IMG/VR virus record: IMGVR_UViG_3300025030_000164
Location: 1-47,847 of that record
Source: a virus
Strand: one strand, 5' to 3'
DNA: 47,847 bases
Below, one piece after another: positions 39,872-47,658 of this stretch. The notes beneath the pieces are model-generated. The model ran no database searches and was not told where the DNA came from. It was given only the letters and a program-made list of their open reading frames with translations. A program made the translations under genes and the position numbers. Each line of letters starts with the position of its first letter. Position 1 is the first letter of the stretch.

Positions 39872-39907
39872 CCATCGCCGCGCCCTATGGACGGTGGCGG
39901 TTAGTGG

Positions 39908-40243
39908 ATGACTCTCGCGGTTATTGGTAGTCGAACATTCGCCAATCGTAAGGGGCTATTCCAAATGATTGACGGGCTTGAGCCAGATGCGATTGTGAGC
40001 GGTGGGGCGGAAGGCGCGGATAAGCTGGCAGAGGAATATGCCGCCGACCGGAAAATCCCCATCACCGTAATTCACCCCGATTGGAAGCGCTATGGCAAGT
40101 CCGCCGGTTATCGCCGCAACCATGACATTATCAAGATGGCGGACATGGTTGTAGCTGGGTGGGATAGGGAATCTCGCGGCACGAGACACGCGCTTGGGAT
40201 TGCCAAAGGCATAGGGCTGACGTGCTTCATTGTTGACCCTTGA
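39908..40243 (+). CDS. SLOG-domain (YspA/DUF2493-like) nucleotide-binding protein
   Basis: 111 aa, a single SLOG Rossmann-like domain: AVIGSRTF (4-11), IVSGGAEGADKLAEEYA (29-45), HPDWKRYGKSAGYRRNHDI (56-74) and AGWDRESRGTRHAL. GSR, SGGAxGAD and AGxxRN are the family marks. SLOG domains bind nucleotides and ADP-ribose-type ligands; in ThsA and some CBASS effectors they sense the alarm signal. Here it may modify, bind or sequester such a ligand, or have a household role. Start GTG/ATG region: ATG 39908. Confidence 0.85.
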   Translation: MTLAVIGSRTFANRKGLFQMIDGLEPDAIVSGGAEGADKLAEEYAADRKIPITVIHPDWKRYGKSAGYRRNHDIIKMADMVVAGWDRESRGTRHALGIAKGIGLTCFIVDP

Positions 40244-40319
40244 CGGTGATAATTAGCGGATAGTTTCACGGCGAGCTACGGCCTATCAGTAGCAACAGAC
40301 AGACAGAAAGGAAGACAGA

Positions 40320-40574
40320 ATGGTGCTGAAAATTGCACATCTCGAACCCGGCGACTTCACTCTGAAGGAGTCTAAGGCGTTCTCTATCACGCGAGACAAT
40401 GCTAACGACGCGGCGTTCTCGTCAACATCTAATTTGGTGTTCAATCGGAGTGATCCGATAACACCTTGCTGGCTCGTCAACTATGACGGGGAGCAAATCA
40501 TCTTCAATACCGAAGCGTGGCTCGTGAACGCAGAGGGGAAAACGGTTGACCATTATCCGTCACTGATGGTCTAA
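40320..40574 (+). CDS. hypothetical protein
   Basis: 84 aa, preceded by AAAGGAAG. Beta-rich (DFTLKESKAFSITRDNANDAAFSS, PCWLVNYDGEQIIFNTEAWLVN). No family recognised. Follows the SLOG gene after 76 bases that hold no feature I can support. Confidence 0.7.
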   Translation: MVLKIAHLEPGDFTLKESKAFSITRDNANDAAFSSTSNLVFNRSDPITPCWLVNYDGEQIIFNTEAWLVNAEGKTVDHYPSLMV

Positions 40575-40674
40575 CCCCGGCTCGCGGTGCAGATTGTCGG
40601 AGAATCGCCGGCCTCATACACCGGAGACAGCGGGATCGTCCCCCGCCACCGCCTCTATTTATTAAAGGATTAAC

Positions 40675-41157
40675 ATGATTTGTCCAAAAAGATTCCTAAG
40701 CCATGTTCGCAAAACGAAGGATTGTTGGTGGTGGACAGCATCAACAAGAGGGAAGGGTGGCTACGGAGCGATCAAAATAAGCGGGAAGATGTTCGGCGCA
40801 CACAGGATTTCCTATATCCTATTCAATGGTGAAATTCCACACGGGCTGTTAGTGTGTCATCGGTGTGATAATCCAATGTGCGTGAATCCCGCCCACCTAT
40901 TCATTGGAACGCATAAAGAGAATATGCAGGACGCTCTGCGCAAGGGTCGGTTGAATAATGCCATTGCGCTTTCGAGAGGTCGCTGTAAAGGTCGCCCCTC
41001 ATGGAGCGGTCGCGTGCCCCCATGTGATATTTTATCCATCCGCGCCCAATTAGATGAGCGCAAAGGAAAAGATAAAGACATTGCACAGAGATACGGGCTT
41101 ACAAAGTGGCAACTGTCAAGAATTAAGCACGGTATCTATTATGGCTATGTGCGTTGA
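40675..41157 (+). CDS. HNH homing-type endonuclease
   Basis: 160 aa. Core at 40-85: HRISYILFNGEIPHGLLVCHRCDNPMCVNPAHL split, with H62, N71, H74 and zinc-type cysteines (CHRC...MC). The tail (KDIAQRYGLTKWQLSRIKHG) is an HTH of the kind that directs DNA binding in such enzymes. AAAGGA upstream. Stands alone between hypothetical and lysis genes, as mobile endonucleases do. Confidence 0.9.
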   Translation: MICPKRFLSHVRKTKDCWWWTASTRGKGGYGAIKISGKMFGAHRISYILFNGEIPHGLLVCHRCDNPMCVNPAHLFIGTHKENMQDALRKGRLNNAIALSRGRCKGRPSWSGRVPPCDILSIRAQLDERKGKDKDIAQRYGLTKWQLSRIKHGIYYGYVR

Positions 41158-41248
41158 TGTTGCCCCGCCACCGCAACAACGACGCGACAACGACTTTTCG
41201 CAAGTTGTTATGCCAACTACGCAAATCTGACAATCAAGGAATAATGAA

Positions 41249-41500
41249 ATGAGCTTCGTTCGTGAAATGCTCTCGGAAACAGGCAAAGTTTCGACCACAA
41301 GGACGCTGCTGTTCATCGTCGTCTTTACGGTCATGTTCGTCTATACGTGTCAAACCCTTCGAGGCGCGGAAGTTCCACTGCCGCAATCGCTGGACTTTAT
41401 TCTCCCGTTGATTATGATGCTCATGTCCGGCAAGGTCATTCAGAAGGGCATGGAGACTAAGGCCAACAGCAACGGTGTGAAGCCGGAGGAGGGGAAGTGA
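41249..41500 (+). CDS. probable holin
   Basis: 83 aa with two membrane helices (TLLFIVVFTVMFVYTCQ and LDFILPLIMMLMSGKVI) and a charged C-terminus (KGMETKANSNGVKPEEGK). Directly precedes and overlaps the lysozyme gene (GTGA), the usual holin position. It would form the membrane hole that lets the lysozyme reach the cell wall. Confidence 0.8.
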   Translation: MSFVREMLSETGKVSTTRTLLFIVVFTVMFVYTCQTLRGAEVPLPQSLDFILPLIMMLMSGKVIQKGMETKANSNGVKPEEGK

Positions 41501-41940
41501 GCCTCCTCCCATCCAACGATCCCGCCCTCATCGCCCAAATCAAGCGGCATGAAGGGACGGGCAAGCGCCTTCCAAACGGAAACTTCCTGCCGTATGAGGA
41601 CACCGTCGGCGTTCTTACTGTCGGCTATGGACACAACCTCGAAACAGGAATCCCCGAACCCATCGCCGAACTGCTACTCTCATGCGATATTGAGGCTCAC
41701 TCTGTCGAACTGCCATATATCTTCCCCACCTTTGCAACCTATTCCCCGAACCGCCAACGCGCCTTGATAGACATGGCCTTCAATCTTGGACTCGCCCGCT
41801 TCAAAGGTTTCAAGGGGATGATCAAATTTGTTCTCGGCGAACAATGGGACAAGGCCGCAGACGAGGCGTTGGACTCCAAATGGGCGGCTCAGGTCGGCCC
41901 CCGCGCCCTTGAACTGGCCGAAATGCTCAGGCGCGGCTAA
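41497..41940 (+). CDS. endolysin, T4-like lysozyme (GH24)
   Basis: 147 aa. Catalytic triad pattern: E19 in KRHEGTG, D35 in PYEDTVG and T41 in LTVGYGHN. RQRALIDMAFNLG near 88-100 is the second family block. Hydrolyses peptidoglycan at the end of infection. GTG start overlaps the holin stop. Last rightward gene; only 23 bases separate it from a convergent gene. Confidence 0.95.
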   Translation: MSLLPSNDPALIAQIKRHEGTGKRLPNGNFLPYEDTVGVLTVGYGHNLETGIPEPIAELLLSCDIEAHSVELPYIFPTFATYSPNRQRALIDMAFNLGLARFKGFKGMIKFVLGEQWDKAADEALDSKWAAQVGPRALELAEMLRRG

Positions 41941-41963
41941 CATCTGGACTCAGGCGGAGTAGG

Positions 41964-42245
41964 TTAGGGCAGCGCGTGAATCAGAGCCGCAAATCCCCAA
42001 ATAATTAGCCAGCAGCCGACGGCAACCAATGCATCTTCGGCAAGGTCATCCATTTTAATACCCTTGTCTCGCTTTGTTGGCGTGAGTAGGGAGATTAACA
42101 GTAGAATCCCCGCAATAGCCATTATCCCAAGCGACGGCAGATTGAAGTTGGGAACTACAAACCATCGCCACAAATCGGCAATCATCACCGCTCGCAGAAG
42201 CGTCAACAGTAGCGCTAAACAAAGCGCCCCAATCGCTTTCAGCAT
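41964..42245 (-). CDS. membrane protein with about three helices
   Basis: 93 aa from ATG 42245 with GGAGG five bases upstream (ATG 42257 is possible). Hydrophobic segments: AIGALCLALLLTLLRAVMIADL, LGIMAIAGILLLISLL and ALVAVGCWLIIWGFAALI, with a short charged loop between (TPTKRDKGIKMDDLAE). Convergent with the lysis genes; might be a second holin-like or exclusion protein. Unknown. Confidence 0.75.
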   Translation of the reverse strand: MLKAIGALCLALLLTLLRAVMIADLWRWFVVPNFNLPSLGIMAIAGILLLISLLTPTKRDKGIKMDDLAEDALVAVGCWLIIWGFAALIHALP

Positions 42246-42246
42246 T

Positions 42247-42399
42247 TCATCCTCCATTGTTTGCCTGAACCGCAGGCTCGGTGCGCGGTTGCGCTTTGTC
42301 TTTCAGGTATTCCGCGAGCGCGTCGCGGATTGCATCTTGCAGGTCTGTCTTCCACCAGCGCGGCGCGCAGACGTCAAAACCCTTCGCCACCGCCGCCAT
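42247..42399 (-). CDS. hypothetical protein, probably joined to upstream 21-codon frame
   Basis: Frame of 50 codons from ATG 42399: AKGFDVCAPRWWKTDLQDAIRDALAEYLKDK, split, a clearly protein-like helical segment, then a disordered tail. The upstream 21-codon frame (42374-42439) ends GEGF-stop at TTT TGA C; a +1 shift there gives one 63-aa protein whose parts fit naturally. So the real product may be the shifted fusion rather than two peptides. Confidence 0.55.
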   Translation of the reverse strand: MAAVAKGFDVCAPRWWKTDLQDAIRDALAEYLKDKAQPRTEPAVQANNGG

Positions 42400-42439
42400 A
42401 ATCCACGTCAACCGTCACCGTCGGCTTGGCACGCGCCAT
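42374..42439 (-). CDS. 21-codon frame, possible N-terminus read with +1 shift
   Basis: ATG 42439 gives MARAKPTVTVDVDYGGGGEGF and stops at TTTTGAC. UUU-UGA-C is a known favourable +1 shift context (compare RF2 CUU-UGA-C), and AAGGG lies just upstream, though closer than in RF2. A one-base sequence error in the run of four T is the simpler alternative. Confidence 0.4.
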   Translation of the reverse strand: MARAKPTVTVDVDYGGGGEGF

Positions 42440-42495
42440 CGCCGCATGCGCGCCGAAGCAGCGACCATGAAAGACCGGCTCCGATGGCGATACAA

Positions 42496-42648
42496 TTAGT
42501 CCACTTCGCGCATTGTCGCCCCAATTCTAACGGCGGGGCAGATAACAGCCGCGCGAAAGTTGGGCTGGTCTAAAGCCGTAACAACCATCTCCATTCGTAT
42601 TTGTTGCGCCCTAACCCAACGAGCGCTGTTAATCATGGGATATAGCAT
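42496..42648 (-). CDS. small hypothetical protein (50 aa)
   Basis: ATG 42648 shares a base with the previous stop (TGATG). Sequence ARWVRAQQIRMEMVVTALDQ and FRAAVICPAVRIG: one amphipathic helix and a beta part. No family recognised. Confidence 0.6.
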   Translation of the reverse strand: MLYPMINSARWVRAQQIRMEMVVTALDQPNFRAAVICPAVRIGATMREVD

Positions 42649-43052
42649 CACGCACATCCAGTGTTGTCCACCGGCGCGGGTTCGCTCTTTGCGACGACCT
42701 TCCCTTTTGCGACCAATATGGCATACCAAAGCCTATTCATCGCCTCAGCGAGTGGCGACCCTATTGGGCACAAGTCCTCTAATCTATTGTCGCAAAGAGC
42801 CATATAAATCGTCCCCGCATCCAAAGTCCACAACATGACACTCTCACCCGTCTCCAAGTCCATGCGCGGCTCGTGGTTCAGTTCGTCCAGCTTGTCGGCG
42901 ATCTGGCGGAGTTCGGCGGCGGATGCCACAATTCCCTCATCAAGCTCGCAGTTATAGAACCACTTGCCGCTCTCCTGCGCGACAAGCTCGCCCAGCGGAG
43001 TATCCTCCGACCAGATTTCGATCACGCCGTTGACCGGCTCTGAAAATTCCAT
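42648..43052 (-). CDS. hypothetical protein
   Basis: 134 aa, acidic. Beta-rich (GVIEIWSEDTPLGELV), a helix (SAAELRQIADKLDELN) and a DAGTIYMALCDNRLEDL segment. Joined by one-base overlaps on both sides. No family recognised. Confidence 0.8.
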   Translation of the reverse strand: MEFSEPVNGVIEIWSEDTPLGELVAQESGKWFYNCELDEGIVASAAELRQIADKLDELNHEPRMDLETGESVMLWTLDAGTIYMALCDNRLEDLCPIGSPLAEAMNRLWYAILVAKGKVVAKSEPAPVDNTGCA

Positions 43053-43213
43053 TAACCCTCCTTTGGTTTGTTGAGTTCGTTGAGCTTGGCGGCGATCTCA
43101 GTGTCCTCACCCTCGTCGGCTATCCAGCCCACGCCCTTACACTTACGGCACGGAGTTCCGTTCCAAGCCTCGCCCTCTTCAATTCTTGTCCCATTACAGG
43201 CATCACACTCCAT
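43052..43213 (-). CDS. small DnaJ-type zinc-finger protein
   Basis: 53 aa, too short for most gene lists. CDACNGTRIEEG...CRKCKGVGW shows two CxxCxG motifs, the zinc-binding knuckles of the DnaJ central domain, followed by a charged helix. TGATG and TAATG overlaps on both sides confirm the frame. Similar tiny zinc proteins are common in phage early operons; function unknown. Confidence 0.7.
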   Translation of the reverse strand: MECDACNGTRIEEGEAWNGTPCRKCKGVGWIADEGEDTEIAAKLNELNKPKEG

Positions 43214-43440
43214 CACTTCTCCTTCTTTGGTTTGAAAGTATTCACCGGCTCCCGCTTTGGCAGCATTCCCCGCCGGGCCGCGAGACCGAGTTGGTTGTAG
43301 GCCACGCGCAGTTCGGCTGTGTTCAGGACGATCATGTGTGAGCCGCCGTCGGCGTGATACTGCGTCAACTGGACAATCGTCTTGGCCTCATTGACAGCGA
43401 TTTCGCAGTTGGTTTGGGTTCTAAAAGCCTGCATCGTCAT
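43213..43440 (-). CDS. hypothetical protein
   Basis: 75 aa from ATG 43440 (or 43434), overlapping the helicase gene end by 20 bases. NCEIAVNEAKTIVQLTQYHADGGSHMIVLNTAELRVAYNQL split: beta then helix; basic tail (KPKKEK). No family recognised. Confidence 0.75.
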   Translation of the reverse strand: MTMQAFRTQTNCEIAVNEAKTIVQLTQYHADGGSHMIVLNTAELRVAYNQLGLAARRGMLPKREPVNTFKPKKEK

Positions 43441-44785
43441 TCTCTTTATCCTTTGATTTTGATTGTGCTGGCACGTTTCGTTCAAGCTCTAAAATACGTC
43501 CAGTAACAAGGTCATAGTGGCAATCAAACCGCCCCAAGCCACTGCCGCGCCCCTTGCGGTGCATGATTTCAAGCACATCTTCCTTCACGTCTGGCTGTTG
43601 ATATTTAGCCCGGTAGAGCAGGTCAACGCTATCCGGCTGCGCCCCTTTCATTCCAAATCGGAGCTTGTTTAATGTCGGCCTCTTGGGCTTCTCTTGGCCG
43701 GTGGTGTCATCTTGATTTAGGTGTTGAAGGACGGTCAGGTGAATCTTGTAGTCGCGAGGAATGTCCCGCAGCACCTTAACCGCCTCTTCAAACGAGGCGG
43801 ACGCTTCGCGTTGGGCGCGTCGCTTCAACTCTGTCAGGTTGTCAACATAAACCACCTGAACCCCAAACCGCTTAACCCACCTGTCAACCATTGCCCGAAT
43901 ATCGTATGGTGATGGAGAACTAACAAACTCAAGGTGAAGACGGCGGGGAAGGCGACCTTGCGCAACTAATAACTTTTGAAACTCATCGCCATCAACCCGT
44001 CCCGCCCGCATAGCCAGAGAGTCAACCTCGGCCAAGTTTCCAAGTATCCGCATTCCAAGTTTTGTCTCATCCATTTCGGCGGAGACAATGCCAACAGCAT
44101 AACTCCGGCTGATATTCAGAGCCTCATTTATCATATAATCGGACTTTCCGACACTTGGATCGGAACCCACAACCCGAAAGTCACCAAGCCCAAGTCCGCC
44201 TGTTACATGGTCATAACGGGGAAAGCCGGTTGGGATAAGTGTCAACTTTGTGCCGTCCATTGCCGCCGCCACCTCTTGAATAATCAAGGGCAACAACTCA
44301 ATCATTGTTGTTTCCCGCCCCGTCGCCAGCATATCCTGAACTTTCGACAACTGATCTGACAGGAAGATTTGAAGCTCCTGCGCCTTAGCCCCCGTGTTAG
44401 ACGCCTCTTCGACAATCTGCTTGGCTGCGAAAAATAAGCTGCGCGAGGCCGCGTATGCAATTACCCGCACGGCATAGGTGTCTGCGCCAGTGAATACGTT
44501 GAGTGAATTTAAGCCCAAGAGATAACTTGTTCCCCCCGCCACCTCAGACTTCCCCATCGCCTTCAACTCATCATCAACACTCAACACATTAACTTCTTGC
44601 CCCTTTAGATACACAGATTGACAAGCCTTGAATATGTGAGAGTGGCGGTTGTCATAAAACATTAGAGGCTGAACGCGATTCACTTGTGGCATGGCGTGTT
44701 TTGATGACAAACAACAGCAGAGCAGTGCAGTTTCAAGCTCATAGTTGAACGGCGGCATTTCGACGTAGTTGTTAGTTCCAGCCAT
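43421..44785 (-). CDS. dnaB: replicative DnaB-like helicase
   Basis: 454 aa from ATG 44785 with GGGAG five bases upstream. N-terminal DnaB helical domain (ELETALLCCCLSS...), then the RecA-like motor: Walker A GSDPSVGKS at about 207-215, GIVSAEMDETKLGMRILG (the SLEM-type block), Walker B VVYVDNL and LTVLQHLNQ sensor. Unwinds DNA at the phage fork, loaded by the product of the adjacent gene, while the host polymerase does synthesis. A cysteine run near the N-terminus (LLCCCL) is unusual. Confidence 0.92.
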   Translation of the reverse strand: MAGTNNYVEMPPFNYELETALLCCCLSSKHAMPQVNRVQPLMFYDNRHSHIFKACQSVYLKGQEVNVLSVDDELKAMGKSEVAGGTSYLLGLNSLNVFTGADTYAVRVIAYAASRSLFFAAKQIVEEASNTGAKAQELQIFLSDQLSKVQDMLATGRETTMIELLPLIIQEVAAAMDGTKLTLIPTGFPRYDHVTGGLGLGDFRVVGSDPSVGKSDYMINEALNISRSYAVGIVSAEMDETKLGMRILGNLAEVDSLAMRAGRVDGDEFQKLLVAQGRLPRRLHLEFVSSPSPYDIRAMVDRWVKRFGVQVVYVDNLTELKRRAQREASASFEEAVKVLRDIPRDYKIHLTVLQHLNQDDTTGQEKPKRPTLNKLRFGMKGAQPDSVDLLYRAKYQQPDVKEDVLEIMHRKGRGSGLGRFDCHYDLVTGRILELERNVPAQSKSKDKENDDAGF

Positions 44786-45572
44786 CATCACTCCCGCGCG
44801 GTTTTGGTTGCCCGTCATATCGCGTTTCCCACGTTACACAGGCTCGTTTCCAGTCCTTCATTGGATTCTTCCCCACCTTCCAGCCGTTCGACGCATAGAA
44901 CGCTACAAACGCCACCGGATCGAAGCGATACCCCTTGTCCTTGACATACGCCTTGACCTCTTCGGTGAAGGCGACAATCTCATCCTCTGTTTTTGGAGGT
45001 GTCCACACAACCTCCCGCTTGCGGGGGGGAGGGGGGAGAGATTGAGGATTAAAGGATTCAGGGTTTAGAGGCTTTAGTTCTTCTTTTGTGGGTCTCTTGC
45101 GTGTCCGATCCGTGTCAGCCTTATCCCCTAAACCGTCCCCAACTCCGTCCCAAAGCCCGTTCCCCCAATCTTGGTATTCTGTGTAGTTGACTACAAATAA
45201 CCGTGTCGTAACCGTTTCATTCTTAAGTCTGACTTGTCCCATACTTTCGAGCATTTTCAGGAAACGGTGTGTCTCCTTCCGTGTCAACCAGTGCCAGCGT
45301 TGAGTCCATGTTTCGAGGGAAAAGAGGGATTCCCCCCGATTGCAGATTAGGACGCGGCGACCGATAATCACCTGCTCAGGCTCATCCTTCCAGCGAACTG
45401 AAAAGAGAATATCAAGCCATGCCTCAAGCTCGGAAAACCGCCGCCTCTTTTTCCAAAGCGGGTGTTCGCGGATTGAGCGGAATAATTTCAGATAGCCCTC
45501 GCGGGCTTTGTCGGAGTTCATAGGGAGTCCCAATGTCATAGATGGTGAGGGACTGGCTGAAGGTTCACGCAT
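44772..45572 (-). CDS. replication initiator/helicase loader
   Basis: 266 aa from ATG 45572, which has GAAGGGGAG upstream; a second ATG at 45521 (MNSDKAREGY...) looks like the conserved start but has no ribosome site. N-terminal winged helix: GYLKLFRSIREHPLWKKRRRFSELEAWLDILF split, then WHWLTRKETHRFLKMLESMGQV. Middle is a charged, proline-rich linker. The C-terminus FVAFYASNGWKVGKNPMKDWKRACVTWE split is the DnaD/DnaT-like loader tail. It likely binds the origin and loads the DnaB-like helicase next door. Confidence 0.85.
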   Translation of the reverse strand: MREPSASPSPSMTLGLPMNSDKAREGYLKLFRSIREHPLWKKRRRFSELEAWLDILFSVRWKDEPEQVIIGRRVLICNRGESLFSLETWTQRWHWLTRKETHRFLKMLESMGQVRLKNETVTTRLFVVNYTEYQDWGNGLWDGVGDGLGDKADTDRTRKRPTKEELKPLNPESFNPQSLPPPPRKREVVWTPPKTEDEIVAFTEEVKAYVKDKGYRFDPVAFVAFYASNGWKVGKNPMKDWKRACVTWETRYDGQPKPRGSDDGWN

Positions 45573-45597
45573 TGGGACGCTCCCCTTCAGGCCAGTC
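45527..45597 (-). promoter_or_regulatory. pseudoknot masking the initiator's ribosome site and start codon
   Basis: Helix A: GACTGGC-c-TGAAGG (45597-45584) with CCTTCA-GCCAGTC (45563-45551), 13 bp with one bulged base. Helix B: GTCCCAATG (45578-45570) with CATTGGGAC (45535-45527), 9 bp perfect. The helices cross. GAAGG of the ribosome site lies in helix A and the ATG at 45572-45570 lies in helix B, so the fold would block the first start codon. Confidence 0.7.
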
Positions 45598-45628
45598 TTT
45601 CACGGATTCGATGTCCGAGTCACCAACC

Positions 45629-45657
45629 AACATACGACATTCCACTCCCCCTGTCAA
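45629..45657 (-). promoter_or_regulatory. sigma-70 promoter of replication genes
   Basis: TTGACA (45657-45652), 17 bp, TATGTT (45634-45629). Shares GTCGTAT(A/G)TT with the promoter at 549. Lies behind the methyltransferase stop and before the initiator gene. Confidence 0.75.
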
Positions 45658-45701
45658 GCCCTTTGTCATGGTTTCAGCCGGCGCGGTGAGATTCAGGGGG
45701 G

Positions 45702-46325
45702 TCATGGATTTGCCTCGGAAAATGCACGGGCGAATCCAGTCGGCGTGATTGAACGATATTCCTTCACCTTTGGGTCGCCCCACCGATGAGATTTACCCTC
45801 GAAACGCGGATAGTGAATGGGGTTCCATCCATCAGGCTTAGCGGGCGCGATTGGATACTTGCGCGGCGGCGTGAATCTCCCCCATAGTAATGTCTTCTTT
45901 GTATATGGATCGCCATAGTCGCAAGGGTGGAACCACATTACGGGTTCACCGAGTTCGATCTTTCGCAGCCTCCGTAACCTGCCAACGGGGTTTTCTATCA
46001 CCCACCAAAGGGGGTTGCAGTGTTGAATAATTGCCAAACAAGCATCAACTGTTGCGAGCGCATCAATCAATAGTTGCGGGTCTTTTCCAGCCCACCAGCG
46101 TCCACCGGAAACAGCAAATTCCGTGCATGGCGGCGCGGCCAATATCCCGTGAACCTTCATATCCCGATACCCCTGCCATGTGCGCACGTCGAACTCCGGC
46201 AACGTGATATTGTGAACCGTATAGCCCGCCTCAAGATAGGGGCGCGACCAGCTACCCGTCCCGCCGCAGAGGTCAAGAATGATTTTGTCGCTCGCGCATG
46301 GCTCGCTCGTCGCGGTGAGATTCAC
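45702..46325 (-). CDS. DNA cytosine-5 methyltransferase-like protein
   Basis: 207 aa from GTG 46325. Motif I LDLCGGTGSWS at 17-27, motif IV APPCTEF with catalytic C67, motif VI ENPVGRL at 111-117, and YTKKTLLWGRF near 150. Small for a C5 methyltransferase, lacking an obvious long target-recognition region, as in several phage enzymes. Probably methylates phage DNA against restriction; the target is unknown. Confidence 0.88.
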   Translation of the reverse strand: MNLTATSEPCASDKIILDLCGGTGSWSRPYLEAGYTVHNITLPEFDVRTWQGYRDMKVHGILAAPPCTEFAVSGGRWWAGKDPQLLIDALATVDACLAIIQHCNPLWWVIENPVGRLRRLRKIELGEPVMWFHPCDYGDPYTKKTLLWGRFTPPRKYPIAPAKPDGWNPIHYPRFEGKSHRWGDPKVKEYRSITPTGFARAFSEANP

Positions 46326-46341
46326 GCTTCGCCCTTGCCGG

Positions 46342-46698
46342 TCATTTGGCGTTCAAGTAGAGACGCCAGCGAACCGACTCCACCGTGTCGAAGTTGGCTA
46401 TGCGAACCAGCGAGTTTATTGCGGTGGAGTCTATGTTCATTTTCGCCCCAATGACGGAGTCTATGACGACAATCTCTACCTCCACTTCGCCGGTGACTGT
46501 GAATATCCTATGCTCTGGCTCTGTCCACATGACGTGAGCGCGCCCGAGGCCATGCTGCCACTCCGACAGCCGCCTCTCGTCGGAGCCGTCGGCGGGGACG
46601 GGATAGGTGGCTATGCCAATGATGAGGATAGTGGCTATTGTCATCACCAAAAGCAGCCTCAAAAAATCCACTTGTGTTTTGTTGAAAGCGGTCTTCAT
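46342..46698 (-). CDS. membrane-anchored hypothetical protein
   Basis: 118 aa from ATG 46698 with GGAG seven bases upstream. One N-terminal membrane helix (FLRLLLVMTIATILIIGIAT), then a beta-rich soluble part (RIFTVTGEVEVEIVVIDSVIG). No family recognised. Confidence 0.75.
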   Translation of the reverse strand: MKTAFNKTQVDFLRLLLVMTIATILIIGIATYPVPADGSDERRLSEWQHGLGRAHVMWTEPEHRIFTVTGEVEVEIVVIDSVIGAKMNIDSTAINSLVRIANFDTVESVRWRLYLNAK

Positions 46699-46723
46699 TT
46701 CGCGTCTCCGATTGTTAGATTGT

Positions 46724-47191
46724 TCATTTGCTGTCACCCAACATCAGGAGGCTCGGCTCACCGCCCGTTTTGTAGGCTGCGGGGAGTGCTTTCACGGCCC
46801 ATTCGCTCATAGTTCGACCGTCCGGCAGGAGTGCGAATGGGAGCAGTGCCGATTCAATTTTGATTATCCCGCTATCAACTGCTTCAAGTGTCGCTTTGAC
46901 ATACAAAGCCAACGCCCTCCAAATTTGCCGTTGTGCCTGTTCATAGGCTTTGTAAGCGTCATCATTCGACCGCCGCTTACGACCGCCCGGAGTCTTTTTG
47001 AATCCTTCGGGATCGGGCATGGTAATGTCTATTCTGAATGATACGCCGTTGTAGCGAAAGGCGACATAGGCGCGTCGCTGTTCAAGGCTTGTGGCGTAAC
47101 TGAATATGTCAGCCCCGTAGCGAGTCAGGATGCGTTCGATTTCGCCGCGAGAGCGGTCAACTGGAACGGCTGTTTGCGAGGCGTATCTCAT
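46724..47191 (-). CDS. conserved phage hypothetical protein
   Basis: 155 aa from ATG 47191 (ATGA overlap). MRYASQTAVPVDRSRGEIERILTRYGADIF, split, is an opening found widely in phage early proteins of unknown function; then IDITMPDPEGFKKTPGGRKRRSNDDAYKA split and helices ending LLMLGDSK. Usually next to replication or nuclease genes, as here. Confidence 0.85.
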   Translation of the reverse strand: MRYASQTAVPVDRSRGEIERILTRYGADIFSYATSLEQRRAYVAFRYNGVSFRIDITMPDPEGFKKTPGGRKRRSNDDAYKAYEQAQRQIWRALALYVKATLEAVDSGIIKIESALLPFALLPDGRTMSEWAVKALPAAYKTGGEPSLLMLGDSK

Positions 47192-47601
47192 TTTACGTCC
47201 TTGACTGTAATAAGTTTGAACCCCCAACCCTCTTTCGCGTCATACTCGAAGAGGTAGAAGCGTTGGTCTGGATAGGCTTCGGCTGCGATCTTGAGCTTTG
47301 TGATGGTCTCACGGTAGTTCGGACCAGTCCATTTAGCTCGCTTGCCCGTCTTTTTGCCAATGTAGTATCTGACGGCCTTAATTTCTACATGGGTAAGGGG
47401 CTCTGAGACGAACGATATGGAAAAGTCGGGCGTGTGGTGACTCCCGCCGGGCAATCGCAGCCTGACGGCCTCGTATGCTATGTCCTTCATTGAGCGGATT
47501 GAGCGGTCGGAGAGGTATCGGTATCCCCAATCTCGGAGCCAGCGAGTCTCAAGCGTGTTCATCACTCCGCGAATCTTCGGCTGACGCTTGACGGCGGTCA
47601 T
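47188..47601 (-). CDS. PD-(D/E)XK nuclease, DUF1064-like
   Basis: 137 aa. Catalytic pattern: HTPDF (D59), VEIK (E73, K75) and a following helix (YRETITKLKIAAEAYP) with FYLFEYDA. This is a small endonuclease fold, near DUF1064 phage nucleases thought to act in recombination or packaging. AGAGG upstream. On a circle it is the first gene beyond the iterons. Confidence 0.8.
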   Translation of the reverse strand: MTAVKRQPKIRGVMNTLETRWLRDWGYRYLSDRSIRSMKDIAYEAVRLRLPGGSHHTPDFSISFVSEPLTHVEIKAVRYYIGKKTGKRAKWTGPNYRETITKLKIAAEAYPDQRFYLFEYDAKEGWGFKLITVKDVK

Positions 47602-47658
47602 AGGGATAGCCTCTTGGCTGCGCTGAAACGGAGTGTCGGGGGGATAAGCGCAGCGTTC

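Noticed and set aside
42064-42573. 169-codon plus-strand frame
   Set aside because: Lies opposite a membrane-protein gene and several coupled short genes; composition typical of an antisense shadow.
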